A DNA stretch of 64,000 nt, taken from Ciona intestinalis (taxonomy: Eukaryota; Chordata; Ascidiacea; Phlebobranchia; Cionidae). The notes beneath the pieces are model-generated. The model worked only from the letters and a program-made list of their open reading frames with translations, did no database searches and had not been told where the DNA came from. The translations under genes and the position numbers were made by a program. Where the stretch lies: NCBI RefSeq assembly GCF_000224145.3, contig NC_020173.2, positions 5,001-69,000 on the forward strand, in the 5' to 3' direction. Below, in pieces: positions 46,872-59,024 of this stretch. Positions within the stretch are counted from its first letter, which is position 1; the number at the start of each line of letters is the position of its first letter.

Positions 46872-49800
46872 ATGGCTGATCGAATTATCGCCGCACTTGA
46901 ATATTTAGACGCCCATACATCATTAGTTTTGCAAAAACCGAAGCATGTAAGTATAATAAATTTTCCTTTTCTAGTAAAAAACACTGCGTATAATCGCTGT
47001 TCGTGGCAATATAGTAGGATGGGGGAAGATAGGACACTTTGTCAAATAAGACGTGAATTCCTATTTACAAATACACTTATTAATCAAAATTAACAATGAT
47101 TTTAAACTGTCCCATCTTATCCTGCTGTGTTTTTTCGAATTTGTAAAATTTTGAATTATTGTCAATTAATAAAGGAATGATGGTACTAATTCGTGGTATT
47201 ACTCAAAAACCGCAATCTATTTTGCTTTTGGAAATATTTGGCAATATGTGCTTAAGTGTCCTATCTTCCCCCATTGTACTATATATATATTTACATATGT
47301 CCGTTACAGCGTTCACTGGGAGATATAGAAGCTAAGTATGACGTCATAGATCCAACCGATGACCTAAATCTTCATGAAAATGTCACCCTGACTGGCATCT
47401 CCAAAACCAATCCGTCCAGTAGCAAAAGTATTGACCAAATTTTAAAAGAAGACAGGGAAAGAATTCTTTATTCTTCTAATAAACGTTTAAAGTGGGTAAC
47501 ACGACAGTGCATTTTAATAGCTTGTAATTGTATATATCATTTGTTTTCTTCAATAGGAATTAGCGTTGTCTTGTGAACATTTAGTGTTTCCATTGGGAGT
47601 TTTAATTACCTCAGATGATATTTCCACTTAGCTCACTGACATCTGTGTTTATAGACGAAACAAACGCCAGTTTGTACTAATGTACTGGAACAGAAAGCTG
47701 CTAGTGTAATAAATGAATTGTAAACGAACAGCAATTCTCACACTATATATTATATTATATAGTAAGGGAGTTCTATTACAGTGCGCTGCAAGGGAAGTTT
47801 CTGTTTTAAAAATATTACATTTTGTTTTTTAACGAATACATCATATTTTTTAATGCTGAAAAAACGTACAATAGGGGAGCATTGGGTACTTAAACACGTA
47901 TTACCCAATATTTTAAGTCAAAATACATGACGATTTTTGGGTGATACCACGAATTATATCATACCTTTGTTATTTGACAACAGTTCAAAGAAGTATGTTC
48001 AACATACGAAGAGATATTTAGCAATTCGCACAACAGGTGTTATTTTACAAATTAGAAAACACGCCGGGAGAGACGATACAGTTTAGAATCATTGTTAATT
48101 TTGATTTTTATGTTAAAAGTATTCTGCAACATGTAGTCAACCTATATACCGAAACCGGTTGTGCAAGTTTCTTTGTCGTGTAAACTTTTTATACAAAACT
48201 TGAAACGACATTTTTTTGTTTTTTTTTGTCATTCTGAATTATAGCCATACTCCCATATATTTGCTTGTTTATATCACCGTATTTAAAAAAAAACAACTAG
48301 TTTTATGAGACAAATCATACTATACGAAGTGTTCAAGGTTTTTTTTATAAACCTGTCATACCAATTTAATCGTTTACACTTGCAAACTACAAAATTTCAA
48401 TGGCTTTACTTTGATTTGGCAAGGATTCAAAATTAGGACCTTACTGTTTCGTATTTTTTACCTATACAAAAAAATACTGTTTCTATTTTACATTTAAAAA
48501 ATATTTAATAACAAAAATGATAATACTGTGATAATACTTTCAAATAAATCTGTAACATTTTCTTTACTTTTATCATTAAATGGGGTCCATAAAAATAAAA
48601 TAAAAAAGTCTCGTCTGACATCTTCCCTCACTCTGCTATATATTATAGGTTTATCAAATATTTTTTTATTATTGAGTTGTTGTCAAGTAATAAGTATGAT
48701 AGTTCTAATTCGTGGTATATCATCTATAAAACCCATATATTTTAATTTTTAAAAGGTTGGACAAGATGTGTTCAAGGTTCCAGTCTTATTACCCCACTCT
48801 ACTATATAGTTTTGCTTTCCTTATTAAAAGATTTTTCCATTTATTAGAATAAAGGCTTAAAATTATATTATACCAAGTGACTGAATATGCTGAAAATATT
48901 ATCGTATAATTTAGTCCTGGTATATACCTATAGTAGAGTGGGGTAAATTGGGACACTTTTTTGAATTAACAGATCAGCTCTATCGTACAAAACATTCAAA
49001 GATATGCCTGCTCCGTCATACTGTGAGTATTCCGTGAACCCACAACGTCGTCGAATTCATCGATCAGAGGTTACTTCTGCGTCTTCTACGAGGACCTCTG
49101 TAAAACGATTGTCATTCACACCACCTGGAGTAACCTTAAGATCAAGTGACGCACGCGATGATGTGATGAACGAGATAGTTAAAAAGCCGTTGACACACAG
49201 ACAACCTCAGGTTAAATTCTAAACATAAGAAGTTTACTTGTAGTCTTTAGAACATACAAAACGCAGTATAAGTTACAATTTGAAACTGCACGGCGTGTTG
49301 GCACAGTGGTTAGCGCGCTTGCCACACACCCGTAGGGTATGGTTACAAGGCTCCTCGCTGCTATTATTGTATGCGTGTGTGTCCTTGGCAAGCCATAGGT
49401 CATCACTAATGGATTGACTAAACTGTCAGCCATACATTACAAACAAAATTAAAAAAAATACCCACAAAGTTATTTAAAAGAACATAGCTGTGTTATGCGA
49501 CTGTCGTTGCCCCGCCTCGCGCATAAAATTAAGTTACATTCACTTATTAGCTCCTTTGTAGATGGGCTAATGCTTTTTACTGAATGATTGAAAATATTTA
49601 CAGGCAAAAACAATTACGATTAAAGCAAAATAACGCTAGATTTAGATTATTACAAAAGAAGACTACCACACATATAGTAAAGTGGGGGGAAATGCGACAC
49701 TTATACACACAGGCTTGGCACATATTGCCAAATATTTCCAAAATCAAAATAAATGGCGGTTTTTGGGTAATAAAACGAATTGGTACTACCATTCCTTTAT

Positions 49801-52800
49801 TAATTGACAACAATTCAAGAAAAACATAATATATAGTAGAGTGTGGGAAGATGGGACACTTTTAGCACTGAATATCGTTTAAAATACGATCAGGATATTT
49901 ATTTTTTTTGGGCTAAAGGTGTCCCATCTTCCCCCACCCCACTATAAGTGTATTTATTATTAGCAATACACGTAAATAACACGAAATAATACTGTACGCT
50001 TTGAAACCATGTTTATTCCTTCTTTTTATTGCCCTAATGCTATAGTTTTTAACATGTTGCCTACATTATATTATTCCATGAATTGGTATTGTTTGAACGA
50101 CAATGGGTAATGTTCGAACATCAATGGATAAATATTGTATCCTACAAATGTATATAAACTTGTAATAACAGAAAAATGATAATAAATGTTATTAAAGTTT
50201 ACATTTTCTGCTACAAATTGGGTATTACTACTCTATTTTTCGCACAAGCCACTTCTCATAAATTATTTCTAAGTGCAAATGACTGAATTTTGAATATATT
50301 TTCCATATTTTATATTGTTATATCAGTATATTATGTTTTAATTAACCCTGAGATATAAATCATTGAATTAAAAGCAACAATTTTAAAGTTTGTCAATGAA
50401 AACATACAAAACTACAATGTGGGGGAAGATGGAACTTCAAATTGAAATATATTTACATTAACAGTGTTTTGCAACTTGTAGTTAAGCTACCGAAATTAAC
50501 CGACTTTTCTAGTTTTTTTGCCATATCATGTTTATATATATAACTATAAAACGATATTTTTTGTTGCATCTTAAATCAATGTGATATTGACCCCTGCCTA
50601 TTTTCTTCATGTTTATACCTCAGTTTTTTTCACAAAACTAAAAACTCTACGGAATATTCAAGGTTGTTTTTATTAAACTATGAAACTAGTTTAATATTTC
50701 GCGCTCGAAAACTACAAAATTTTATAGGTTTTACTAGGTTGTAGGGAGTATATAAAGTTAGCACCTTACTATTTTGCATTTTTCCCTATTCAAAAATACG
50801 GTTTCTATTTAACATATTTTTTATTATTTAAAAACAGTATTCGTCATTAGCGCACGTTTTATTAAGTAGGGATAATACTGTTAAATAAATCTGTAACATT
50901 ATTTTTCTGATTATCATTAAACGGGGATCTGTAAAAAAAATTAACAAAAATCTAGTCTGTCAAACCAATCCATTTTCCCCAACCCTACTATATGTTGCAA
51001 GAGTTGAAAACAACATGATTAATTTTATGACAATCTGGCTTGTTTAGTTACTTTAAAGTCGTTTAGTGGTTAGCTCGTCTGACTTTTAGTTGCCCCTAGA
51101 TAAATAAGATTGCTGGTTGGGTTGAATGACTTCGTGTTGATCAAACTTCATATGCAGAGGTGATATACCGTCTTTAGTATTAATTTCTTTTATAACCAAA
51201 GACCAAACAGTTCACGATATCTTAGTTATATTCATTTTTTTTCTAATATACGAGAACACAATATATCATCAGGCAAAATCTTACTCAGTGGCTGAGCAGG
51301 GAGCCCGCTCGTTATTGTGTTACAGAAAAAACAAAAAAATATACCACATCGGAATCATGTAACAGCAGTGTGTCGTCATGAAATAAAATAAACAACGATT
51401 TGTACCTGTCAGCGACTGCACGGAATATCATTAACTTCAGTTGTGGGGTCTGGTTTTATGGGAAAAAATAAGTCGCATTCACAGCGTTGACATTTATTAA
51501 TGAAGTATCCTGACTGAGAAATGTGATGTCATTTTAAGTGTCAAGTTATACGGCAATGAGAAATTTATAAGTGGGTTCCACCTTCCACATAACCAAAATT
51601 CTAACAACCAAAAAAAAAATTTTCCTTTGAAAAACGTTGTTTCACAAAGCTGTGCATTCCTGAATCATTTATGTTATATGGCTGACAATTTGGACAACTT
51701 ATTAGTGACCACTGGGTTGGAGCAATCGCCGTTAAGTGTCTTGCCCAAATCATTTTACATTTATGAACCCCAGCTATATTTTTATAACTTTGGGGTATTG
51801 GTTTTAACTGTTTGATTTATAAATTGTTGATAACAACAGGTGCATAAAGTTCGGCTTGGATATCGAGATACAAGGTCAGCACCATGCAGACCTCCACATA
51901 GGTCAACAATTTCAACGAAACACTCAATAAAAAGATCAAAAACAGGCAATAGTCAAAGGAATCAAAGGACTTTATATGACAAGGAGTGGCAGAATACTCC
52001 TGGGCCCTACTCCTCGGTTAAGGTTTTAATTTATAATTGCACTAGAATTAATAAAAAATCAACTTTACTAATAACAGGTGAAGGAGCAAGACATGTGGGT
52101 AGTATCTAATTCAACACCAGCACAGTACTTTAGCTCTGGGGTAATTACGGGAGAAGAAAAAAAGATGCCACGATGGGGAACCACTGTAGATTCAATGCCT
52201 CTGGCTGAAAAGAGAACTGTACCAAGGTAGTGCAAAACAGCAACTCCTTGTGATAACTTTGGTTTGATTAATAAAAATCACAACATTATATTAATTCAAG
52301 TTTTTCCATTTACTATATGCTGAGTTAATCTGTGAAAGAGTAGTTGTAGCGCTTCCTACTATATAAGTGCCTTAATGTATGTCTGCTGGGTGTAGTAATG
52401 TTTTTTTTTCGTCCTATTAAATATAAATATGTTTTAATGGTAAGCGTGATTTAATGACTGTCAGTTGTTGCTATACCTTATCTTTTCGTTACTAATTTTT
52501 CAATCTTTTCTACTATAATAGAAAAAACAAAAGAAATAAATAAAAGTTATAGTTATTAGTGATACATTTAAGCGAAATATTTTTTTTAGATATGAAAGGC
52601 AGTTGGGGGCTCCTCCACAGTTTGGGAACAGTGTACAGTGGTACACCTTTGCTGGCGGTGATTCTGCCAAGAAGAAACCCGTTCTTACTGCTTTTACAGG
52701 TTTCATAAATTGATATTAAAAGAATTATGTTGTAACAGAATTGTTTTATAGAAATGCTTAAATTGTGTAAAACCTTATGGCATGTGTTTGTAGAAAATGG

Positions 52801-55800
52801 TAATATTTGAGTTGTTACATAAAATAAAAAATATAAAAAATGCGTTTTTTGCAGATGACCAACAAGATGAGTACTATAACATAGAATCACAAGTAAGTCA
52901 AAAGGTGGCACAGCAGTTACAGGGAAGTCCCGGTATCAGGATTGCTGTTAACGGAAACTTGATTTCAAATTCCATGAAGGTTTGTTTAATAAACCATTTT
53001 GGTACTTCGTAATTTTTAACAGCTTAATAATAAGGTGGGAAAATCAGTATCAAACAACATGTGTAATGATGATGGTTCTAATGATGATATCAGTGATGGT
53101 GACAGTGGAACAGAATCAATCGCGTAAGTTTATTCAAACTGAAGATTGATTTTATGAATGTATACAGCTTACCTTCGTATGGCAGAGCAACATGAGCCCT
53201 TAAAACTAGGGTTGTCTATTTCTCACACTTTACCTTCCAACATGGCAACCACTTTGAAGCAATTAATGCAAAATGATCTGCCTAACAATGCACATACTGA
53301 CAATCAACTAATAATAATATTGCTTACTTTTTTATAATGCCATTTAAAAATTATGATTCTTTTTCTCTTTTAGAGATTCATTCCATTCTGAGAGTGAAGA
53401 AGCTACCACTTCCAAAAGCCAAAGTACAGATCATGGATTAAGTCATTGTAATGAAGCAAACCATAATTTTAGTCTTTTACATTACATTGGAGTGGAAAAA
53501 GGAAGTAATCAATACGCTGAAACTTCAGTGTCTGAAACATCATGTAGTGATACAACTTTGTCTGATTTCAATAAACAACCACAGATTCAAGTTGACAAAG
53601 AAGATGAGGCAGTTTGGAAATTACTTGAAGGGGCTTCACCTTCTTTGTGGTTAAGTAAGGAAAAGTGGAAGCAAAGTCAAATCAATGCCATTCGAAAATC
53701 AAAAAAAGTAAAAAATATTAGCAAAATAGTGGAAGAGATATCTGAGCCTTTGTCTTGGGAAAAACAGTTAAAAAAACAAGATGCAAAAGTTCTTGTGGGA
53801 AGTTTTGGAAACAATTGTCCACGAAGCAAGGTGATGAAAATTTACTTCTATCACTTTTTATATTCATGCCAAGGCAACTACGCAGGTGTGATATTGCACT
53901 AATTTGCACACCATACCCATAGTCTTTTTTTGAGCATGTCTGCTTACAGGTAACAGTGTATGCAACCTTTGTGTATGAACAAAGTTACCTGAATGTTCTG
54001 TTATATACACATTGTATCTGCTAAGAATTTTTACATTTGTAACATTGTGGTGTGTATTTTTTTCATTTTTTTGTTTGAACTAGTGTGATAAGGCCAAGTA
54101 ATGTGCCAAGTTAGTAAAATGTTACTCACAAAGTTGCATATGTTTTAATTCACAAATGGGCATGAAGGGTACAAAATAAAACACACATGTTTCTTTTGCT
54201 CACAGTTTAAAGATAAATAAGTTACATTTTTTTAAGGCACTTATGTAAAATTATAGGTTACATTATTATAAATTAAGCTTTGTATTTTTGTATTTGATTT
54301 AGATTAAAAGTGCTTCCCTTCCAGTCAGATTTCATAAACTAATATCTTATGATCATCTTCCAATGAATTTTGTTCATATGACATCGACTGGTTATCGACC
54401 ACATTCAAGTGTGTCAGTTGTGGATCAAAATTTAAACATTACAACTTCTTCACTGCGATCTGCTGCTGCTGAGGAGTATGCAACATTTTAAATCATTTTA
54501 CTTTCATTGATTACTGTTTTTCTAGATATGCCATTCAGGGTAAAGAAAGTCGGAACAATGTATATATGGTTTCGCGCCCATTTACTGCACATAGTTTTTT
54601 GAAGCCAAAACAAGATCAGTTACAAATCAATGTAAAAACGTCTTTTGGAAATTCAACTAAAGGTTTTTTTCCACGTAATTAGCATTACTGCCAAATTTTA
54701 AATCCTTAAGTGACATTTTATATTTACCAACCCAGGTTCTGTGCATTATAAAACTGATGATATAAGCGGTGAAGAGCTAAATGCAATGCGACAAGAAGCA
54801 GATTATAATATGAAAGTAACTTCTGTTGGAAATGAATCTTCTCAAGATAAAGATAGTTTGAATCAGCAAAACAAATCTAAGCAAAAGTCAAACGGTATAT
54901 CTGAAGCAAGTACATCTCAGAACAGGTATTTAGTGATTGTGTTGTTTACCTACAAGGCTTGTAGCTGCTAGGGATGTGCCGAGCTGAGCCCAAACTCAAA
55001 AGCTTGTGCCCGATTGTCTACTTTTTTGAATTTACTGATAGCGTCGCTCTTCGCTATTATATTTGCAGCTATTAAAATTCACATAATCGCGATTTACCTG
55101 CATTTTTTAAACTAATCATCAGAAACAAAAATTATACAAAAACTACAGATCGTATGGAAGCGAACAAAACACGATTATTTTATAACAATCTCATTTGTAA
55201 TGTAACAATCGTAATGGTTTATCAAAGTTATTCTGACGTAAATAATCGTTACATTATCCACGATAGACATGCGTAAAACTTACACCAATGTTTCATTTAT
55301 TAAAAAGATGTTTCTAATTTAGTATGAACAATGTAATATTAGTCTTAATTTACCGCATAAAGTAGAACAGATATATTAGTGTGCAAGACCAATATCTAAA
55401 GCGTTTGTATCGCGTCAGAGATAACGTTGACTGGACGTAAATATCTGCATGACATTCCCTTCTTAACGCGCTGGTTGCCACACTGGCTGCATCAGTTATA
55501 AATAGCTTTTATTAAAATATTTTTTATATGAATTTTACAATTTGCAATACTGAAAATTACGAAACGGGATGTCTTTTTAACCGCAAACCACGTGCCTGAG
55601 TTTTAGTGTTGTATTAAATGATATTTTAATAATCATTTTTAATTACAGGAATAGACGGAATTACCCTGTCACACTAAACAGTATAGCTGTGAAGTCGGGA
55701 GCAATCATCAGCAATGTAGATATTCAACCATCATCTAATTTGTAGGCATCCACTTACTACATTTTCAGGACTACTAATATTAATTTTGTTTCACAGATCT

Positions 55801-58441
55801 GCTGTTCCGGTTAGCTCACTCAACCTGAATGGGCTTGAAACATACAATGTTGCTAATGGACCAAACCCTCCAATGCCAGTAAGTTTTGTTTATTAGCAGC
55901 TTATTTTCATTTACATGAATGTTGATAATCAAGTGGTATAAAACGAGTGTCATATTTTGCACCATTTACGTTGGTTTGACAAACCAAGTGAACGTGTTTG
56001 AGTTGGCAAGTATGAAGGTATGTGAGTAATCGTTTATCTTTTGTATGACTGCAAAAACTATTTTTGTCCAACAATACCAATCCCAAAAATGATAGCTGCA
56101 TAGATTTTCAAAACCAGGCACTTTCTGGTTATAAGGCTTGCTTGCTTACAACTATGCTATGGCGGCAGAATTAAACTTAACTGACATTTGTGCAGCTTAT
56201 TTTTTTAGTAAACCTATTAAGTTGATGTGCATATGTCGTGACTCGTGACATTAGAAAAACTGGACTAAATTGCGGCATTTATATTTTTAGGAGAGAGTTG
56301 AAAGCGATTCAACATCAAGATACGGTGCTGTGCCTGGTACAAAAACCACTGTACCGGTAAACACTCCAAAATCACCACTTTCCTTTTTCAAACATTCGTT
56401 TGAATTGTTTCGACAAGATTCGAAACATAATATTACTCATGATAAAGTTGCTTCAAGCAAAATGGTTTCTCCAAATCATTCATTAGTGGCAAGTCCACGT
56501 TATACTGTGCAAAGTACACATGGTATGTCTTTATTTTAATATTGTCTTCACACATTTTTTTTCAAAAAAGTTGTTAGTGTTGTTATGTTTGTCACTTGTT
56601 ATAGGTTTAGGTAGCACACCACGGAGGGCTGGAGGTTTTACTTCATCTGCAATCACTGCGCTCAAGTCTAGTCAAAGCTGTGGTAGTTTCAAGTCAGCAA
56701 AAAAGATTTCAAGATCCTCACATGGACGTGATCCTATTTACTTGGAAGAACACAGACAAAATAAAGTTGAACCATTTGATGCAGAAATAAAGTTTCAAAA
56801 ATTGGTCAAAAAACCTGGATTTATTCAAATCTCACATTCCTTAAACATCCCATCTCATGAACCTTCCTCTACTAATACAAGTATGCCATATGACAAACTG
56901 AATGATAGTTGCAAAGTGGAAATGGGAAAAAAAAGTGAAGCCAAAAAGAAACAAAATACAATGGATAAACCAAGTGGGATAATTTGTAAAAGTCTTGGGG
57001 GTTTCTCTGGCAAACATATTGTTGAACGGAAAACTTTTGCAGCCGAAGGAAAAGGGAATTCTGCAAATGTTGCTGGTGGACATAATACTGGCTTTACAAA
57101 ATTGGCAGATCTAAATGCAAACAATATTCAAAATAAGCGCCAACCAAACCAACTCACACTTCATGGTGATCCAGTGAGATTAAACTTGGACAAAAACATC
57201 CATCTAATTTATCGCGATCTTGGACTAACAAAAAGAAATTCTTCTCCAAACTCCCCTATTCAGTCCAATTCCTTTACTCTTGATCAAACAAACAATGGAA
57301 AAAATCAATCAGCTGATCATCGCGATGTGATTTCACGGTCAAATACGAGTTCCGCCAAATCACGACTTAGTCGTCACTCTGCTTACGGTTTGGAAAGCGT
57401 TGTAGTGAATATACCTACTGGAGATAATACAGAAACTACTGCAGATAAAATAGGAGAAAACGTGGTAAAGGATACTCAACATGAAGTGCCAAAAAATGCC
57501 CAAGAAGAGTTAGTTGGTAAAAATGAAGTAGAAGAAGTACAAGAGGATGTTCATGATAATAATGAACCAGACAGTAAAACAAAACAAGCCAGCAATATGA
57601 AATCAAATGAGGTTGTGGATTCTGAAACTCAGTATAATCCTCCCCCTCTGCTTGAACAGCCTGCAGTTCCAGATTTTGGTAAGAAGTTCAGATATCTTGT
57701 CATACGTAACAGCAATTAATTTTTCTTTTCATTCACTATGACGAAGTTTATATATATTAAAATTACAAATGATTAAGAATTAATGTGTCTTTTAAAAACT
57801 CTGTGAATAAAAATTTGTGTTGGTCAAAAATTATTGCCATTAAACCTAACCTACATATAAACGAATGTAACTTATTTAACCTCATGTGTCAGGGCAACTA
57901 TAGTAATTATAACAAGTGTTTTGTTGCCAGCTTATTAGTTACTTTATGTACCTTTGTGGGTAAAATACGATTTTGATATTTTTCACTTTGTTATGTATGG
58001 CTGACAATTGGGACAACTAAGAAATGTGTCCTTTAGTTTAATAAATTTGGGGAAATTCTAAATATATATTTATAAATAGAAGTAAAATTTATGTACTGTT
58101 TTGTTTCAGATGGGTTAAGTGAGGATCCAAACACAAAAGAAAACGAAAAGAAAATTTTAAATAATGGGAATCTGTCTGAGTCTAAGACAGAATTCACTGG
58201 TTACGATGATGTTGCTGCTGGTGGAAACCCTATATTATCTAACGAAAAGCAAACCGCTGCAAAGAATGACAATCTTATAGTTTTAGAGCAGAGTGAGGGG
58301 GTGCCCCTAACCAGACAAAGAAGTAGAAGTGAAAGCAATGTTGAAAGGAATATAAAGGAAGATGAATCAGAGGTTGCAGAAGAAGAAGTGGATGTACGAG
58401 GTGTGACAAAAGTCACCGTAAACATCGCATCAGTTATTTGA
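46872..58441 (+). CDS. Unrecognised large Ser-rich protein, 18 exons
   Basis: I do not recognise this protein. Exons: 46872-46946, 47310-47491, 48973-49210, 49626-49676 (uncertain), 51840-52016, 52078-52226, 52590-52699, 52855-52979, 53023-53123, 53374-53830, 54303-54475, 54526-54662, 54736-54925, 55649-55741, 55797-55878, 56291-56522, 56605-57678, 58110-58441 (TGA). This gives about 1,325 residues with consistent phases throughout. It starts MADRIIAALEYLDAHTSLVL. No enzyme domain, membrane segment or clear coiled coil is visible. The most ordered-looking parts are MPRWGTTVDSMPLAEKRTVP with GAPPQFGNSVQWYTFAGG (exons 6-7), DEYYNIESQVSQKVAQQL (exon 8), and SLPVRFHKLISYDHLPMNF (exon 11). The 1,074-bp exon 17 is disordered, Ser/Asn/Lys-rich, and the tail is acidic (EVAEEEVDV). 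A cytoskeletal or centrosomal scaffold would fit the composition, but that is guesswork. Exons 1-3 sit among MITEs with long introns and could belong to a separate gene. Confidence 0.75.
47015..47283. mobile_element. Internally deleted MITE, gggaagatgggacac family
   Basis: Both ends are present (tagtaggatgggggaagata and catcttcccccattgtacta-like) but about 1 kb of the centre is missing. Lies directly before exon 2 of the large gene. Confidence 0.7.
47865..48805. mobile_element. Degraded MITE copies, gggaagatgggacac family
   Basis: 47865-48645 resembles the full element in the 39018 orientation; 48650-48805 is a further end fragment. A lone end also occurs at about 48933-48960. Confidence 0.6.
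49291..49550 (+). repeat. tRNA-derived SINE, diverged
   Basis: Head cggcgtgttggcacagtgg and ttagcgcgcttgcc; the body is shortened (catcactaatggattgac). Confidence 0.65.
49677..50993. mobile_element. Full-length MITE with a short MITE inserted
   Basis: Matches 39018-40292 throughout. A 110-bp element of the same terminal type (about 49835-49945, ends tagagtgtgggaagatggg / catcttcccccaccccacta) sits inside it. The outer copy begins at the supposed donor of exon 4 of the large gene. Confidence 0.7.
51665..51750 (-). repeat. SINE body fragment
   Basis: Reverse of the attagtgaccactgggttgg block of the tRNA-derived SINE, without the head. Confidence 0.5.
54969..55594. mobile_element. Truncated hAT-like element (TAGGGATGTGCC family)
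   Basis: Starts with the family end tagggatgtgcc, jumps after about 70 bases to sequence matching 24918-25455 (internal deletion) and stops before the right terminal repeat. In the intron between exons 13 and 14 of the large gene. Confidence 0.7.
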
Positions 58442-58622
58442 ATTTGTAAACAGTGTGATTTTGTTGGCAGAACTGATATTAATAGCATTCTAGCTTACTT
58501 ATTTGATTAATATATTGATTTATTAGTTAAAAATATTAAGAAAATATTTTGTTTTCATAAATTTAAATGTAAAATGTTTATTTCTTATGTGGTTATTTCC
58601 TTTCTCATGTCATCTTTTATAA

Positions 58623-58628
58623 AATAAA
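58623..58628 (+). promoter_or_regulatory. Poly(A) signal for the 1,325-residue protein gene
   Basis: AATAAA about 180 bases after the stop at 58441. Confidence 0.5.
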
Positions 58629-58881
58629 TTTGTACAAATTCATAAAGGTCATGGAACCTAGCAAAATTGCTTTATATGAATGGGGTAAATCATATTGGTT
58701 TAGATATTATAGCACTTCTTGATGGCAATACAAAGAATGTTTTAGACAAACATAACATTATCTATGGATCTCAACATAAACAAACTTTACCCACTTTAAA
58801 TCTATACATTGTTTTAGCATCAACAATTTCCTTTCCGGAAAATATTATGAAACCACATTTTTAACCCAATTATTTTAAATA

Positions 58882-58887
58882 TTTATT
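58882..58887 (-). promoter_or_regulatory. Poly(A) signal for the SEA/EGF membrane protein gene
   Basis: AATAAA on the minus strand, about 140 bases past the stop at 59025. The two genes are convergent here. Confidence 0.5.
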
Positions 58888-59024
58888 TGTACTACAAAAT
58901 TTACAAAACTAGAGATTAAAAAATCATTTTTATGTAGAAGTAGTTGAAACTGTTTATCCAAACTGCTGAAACAAGAATATCCTTGAAAATATATGTTCGA
59001 ATAAACCAGGATGGATGATGTAGA

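Noticed and set aside
52513..52911. 132-codon minus frame
   Set aside because: It is antisense to exons 7 and 8 of the large gene, which have agreeing splice phases.
56520..56604. Beginning of the long 399-codon frame as the start of a separate gene
   Set aside because: This part is intron: exon 16 ends at 56522 with GT and exon 17 starts at 56605 after AG, in agreeing phase.
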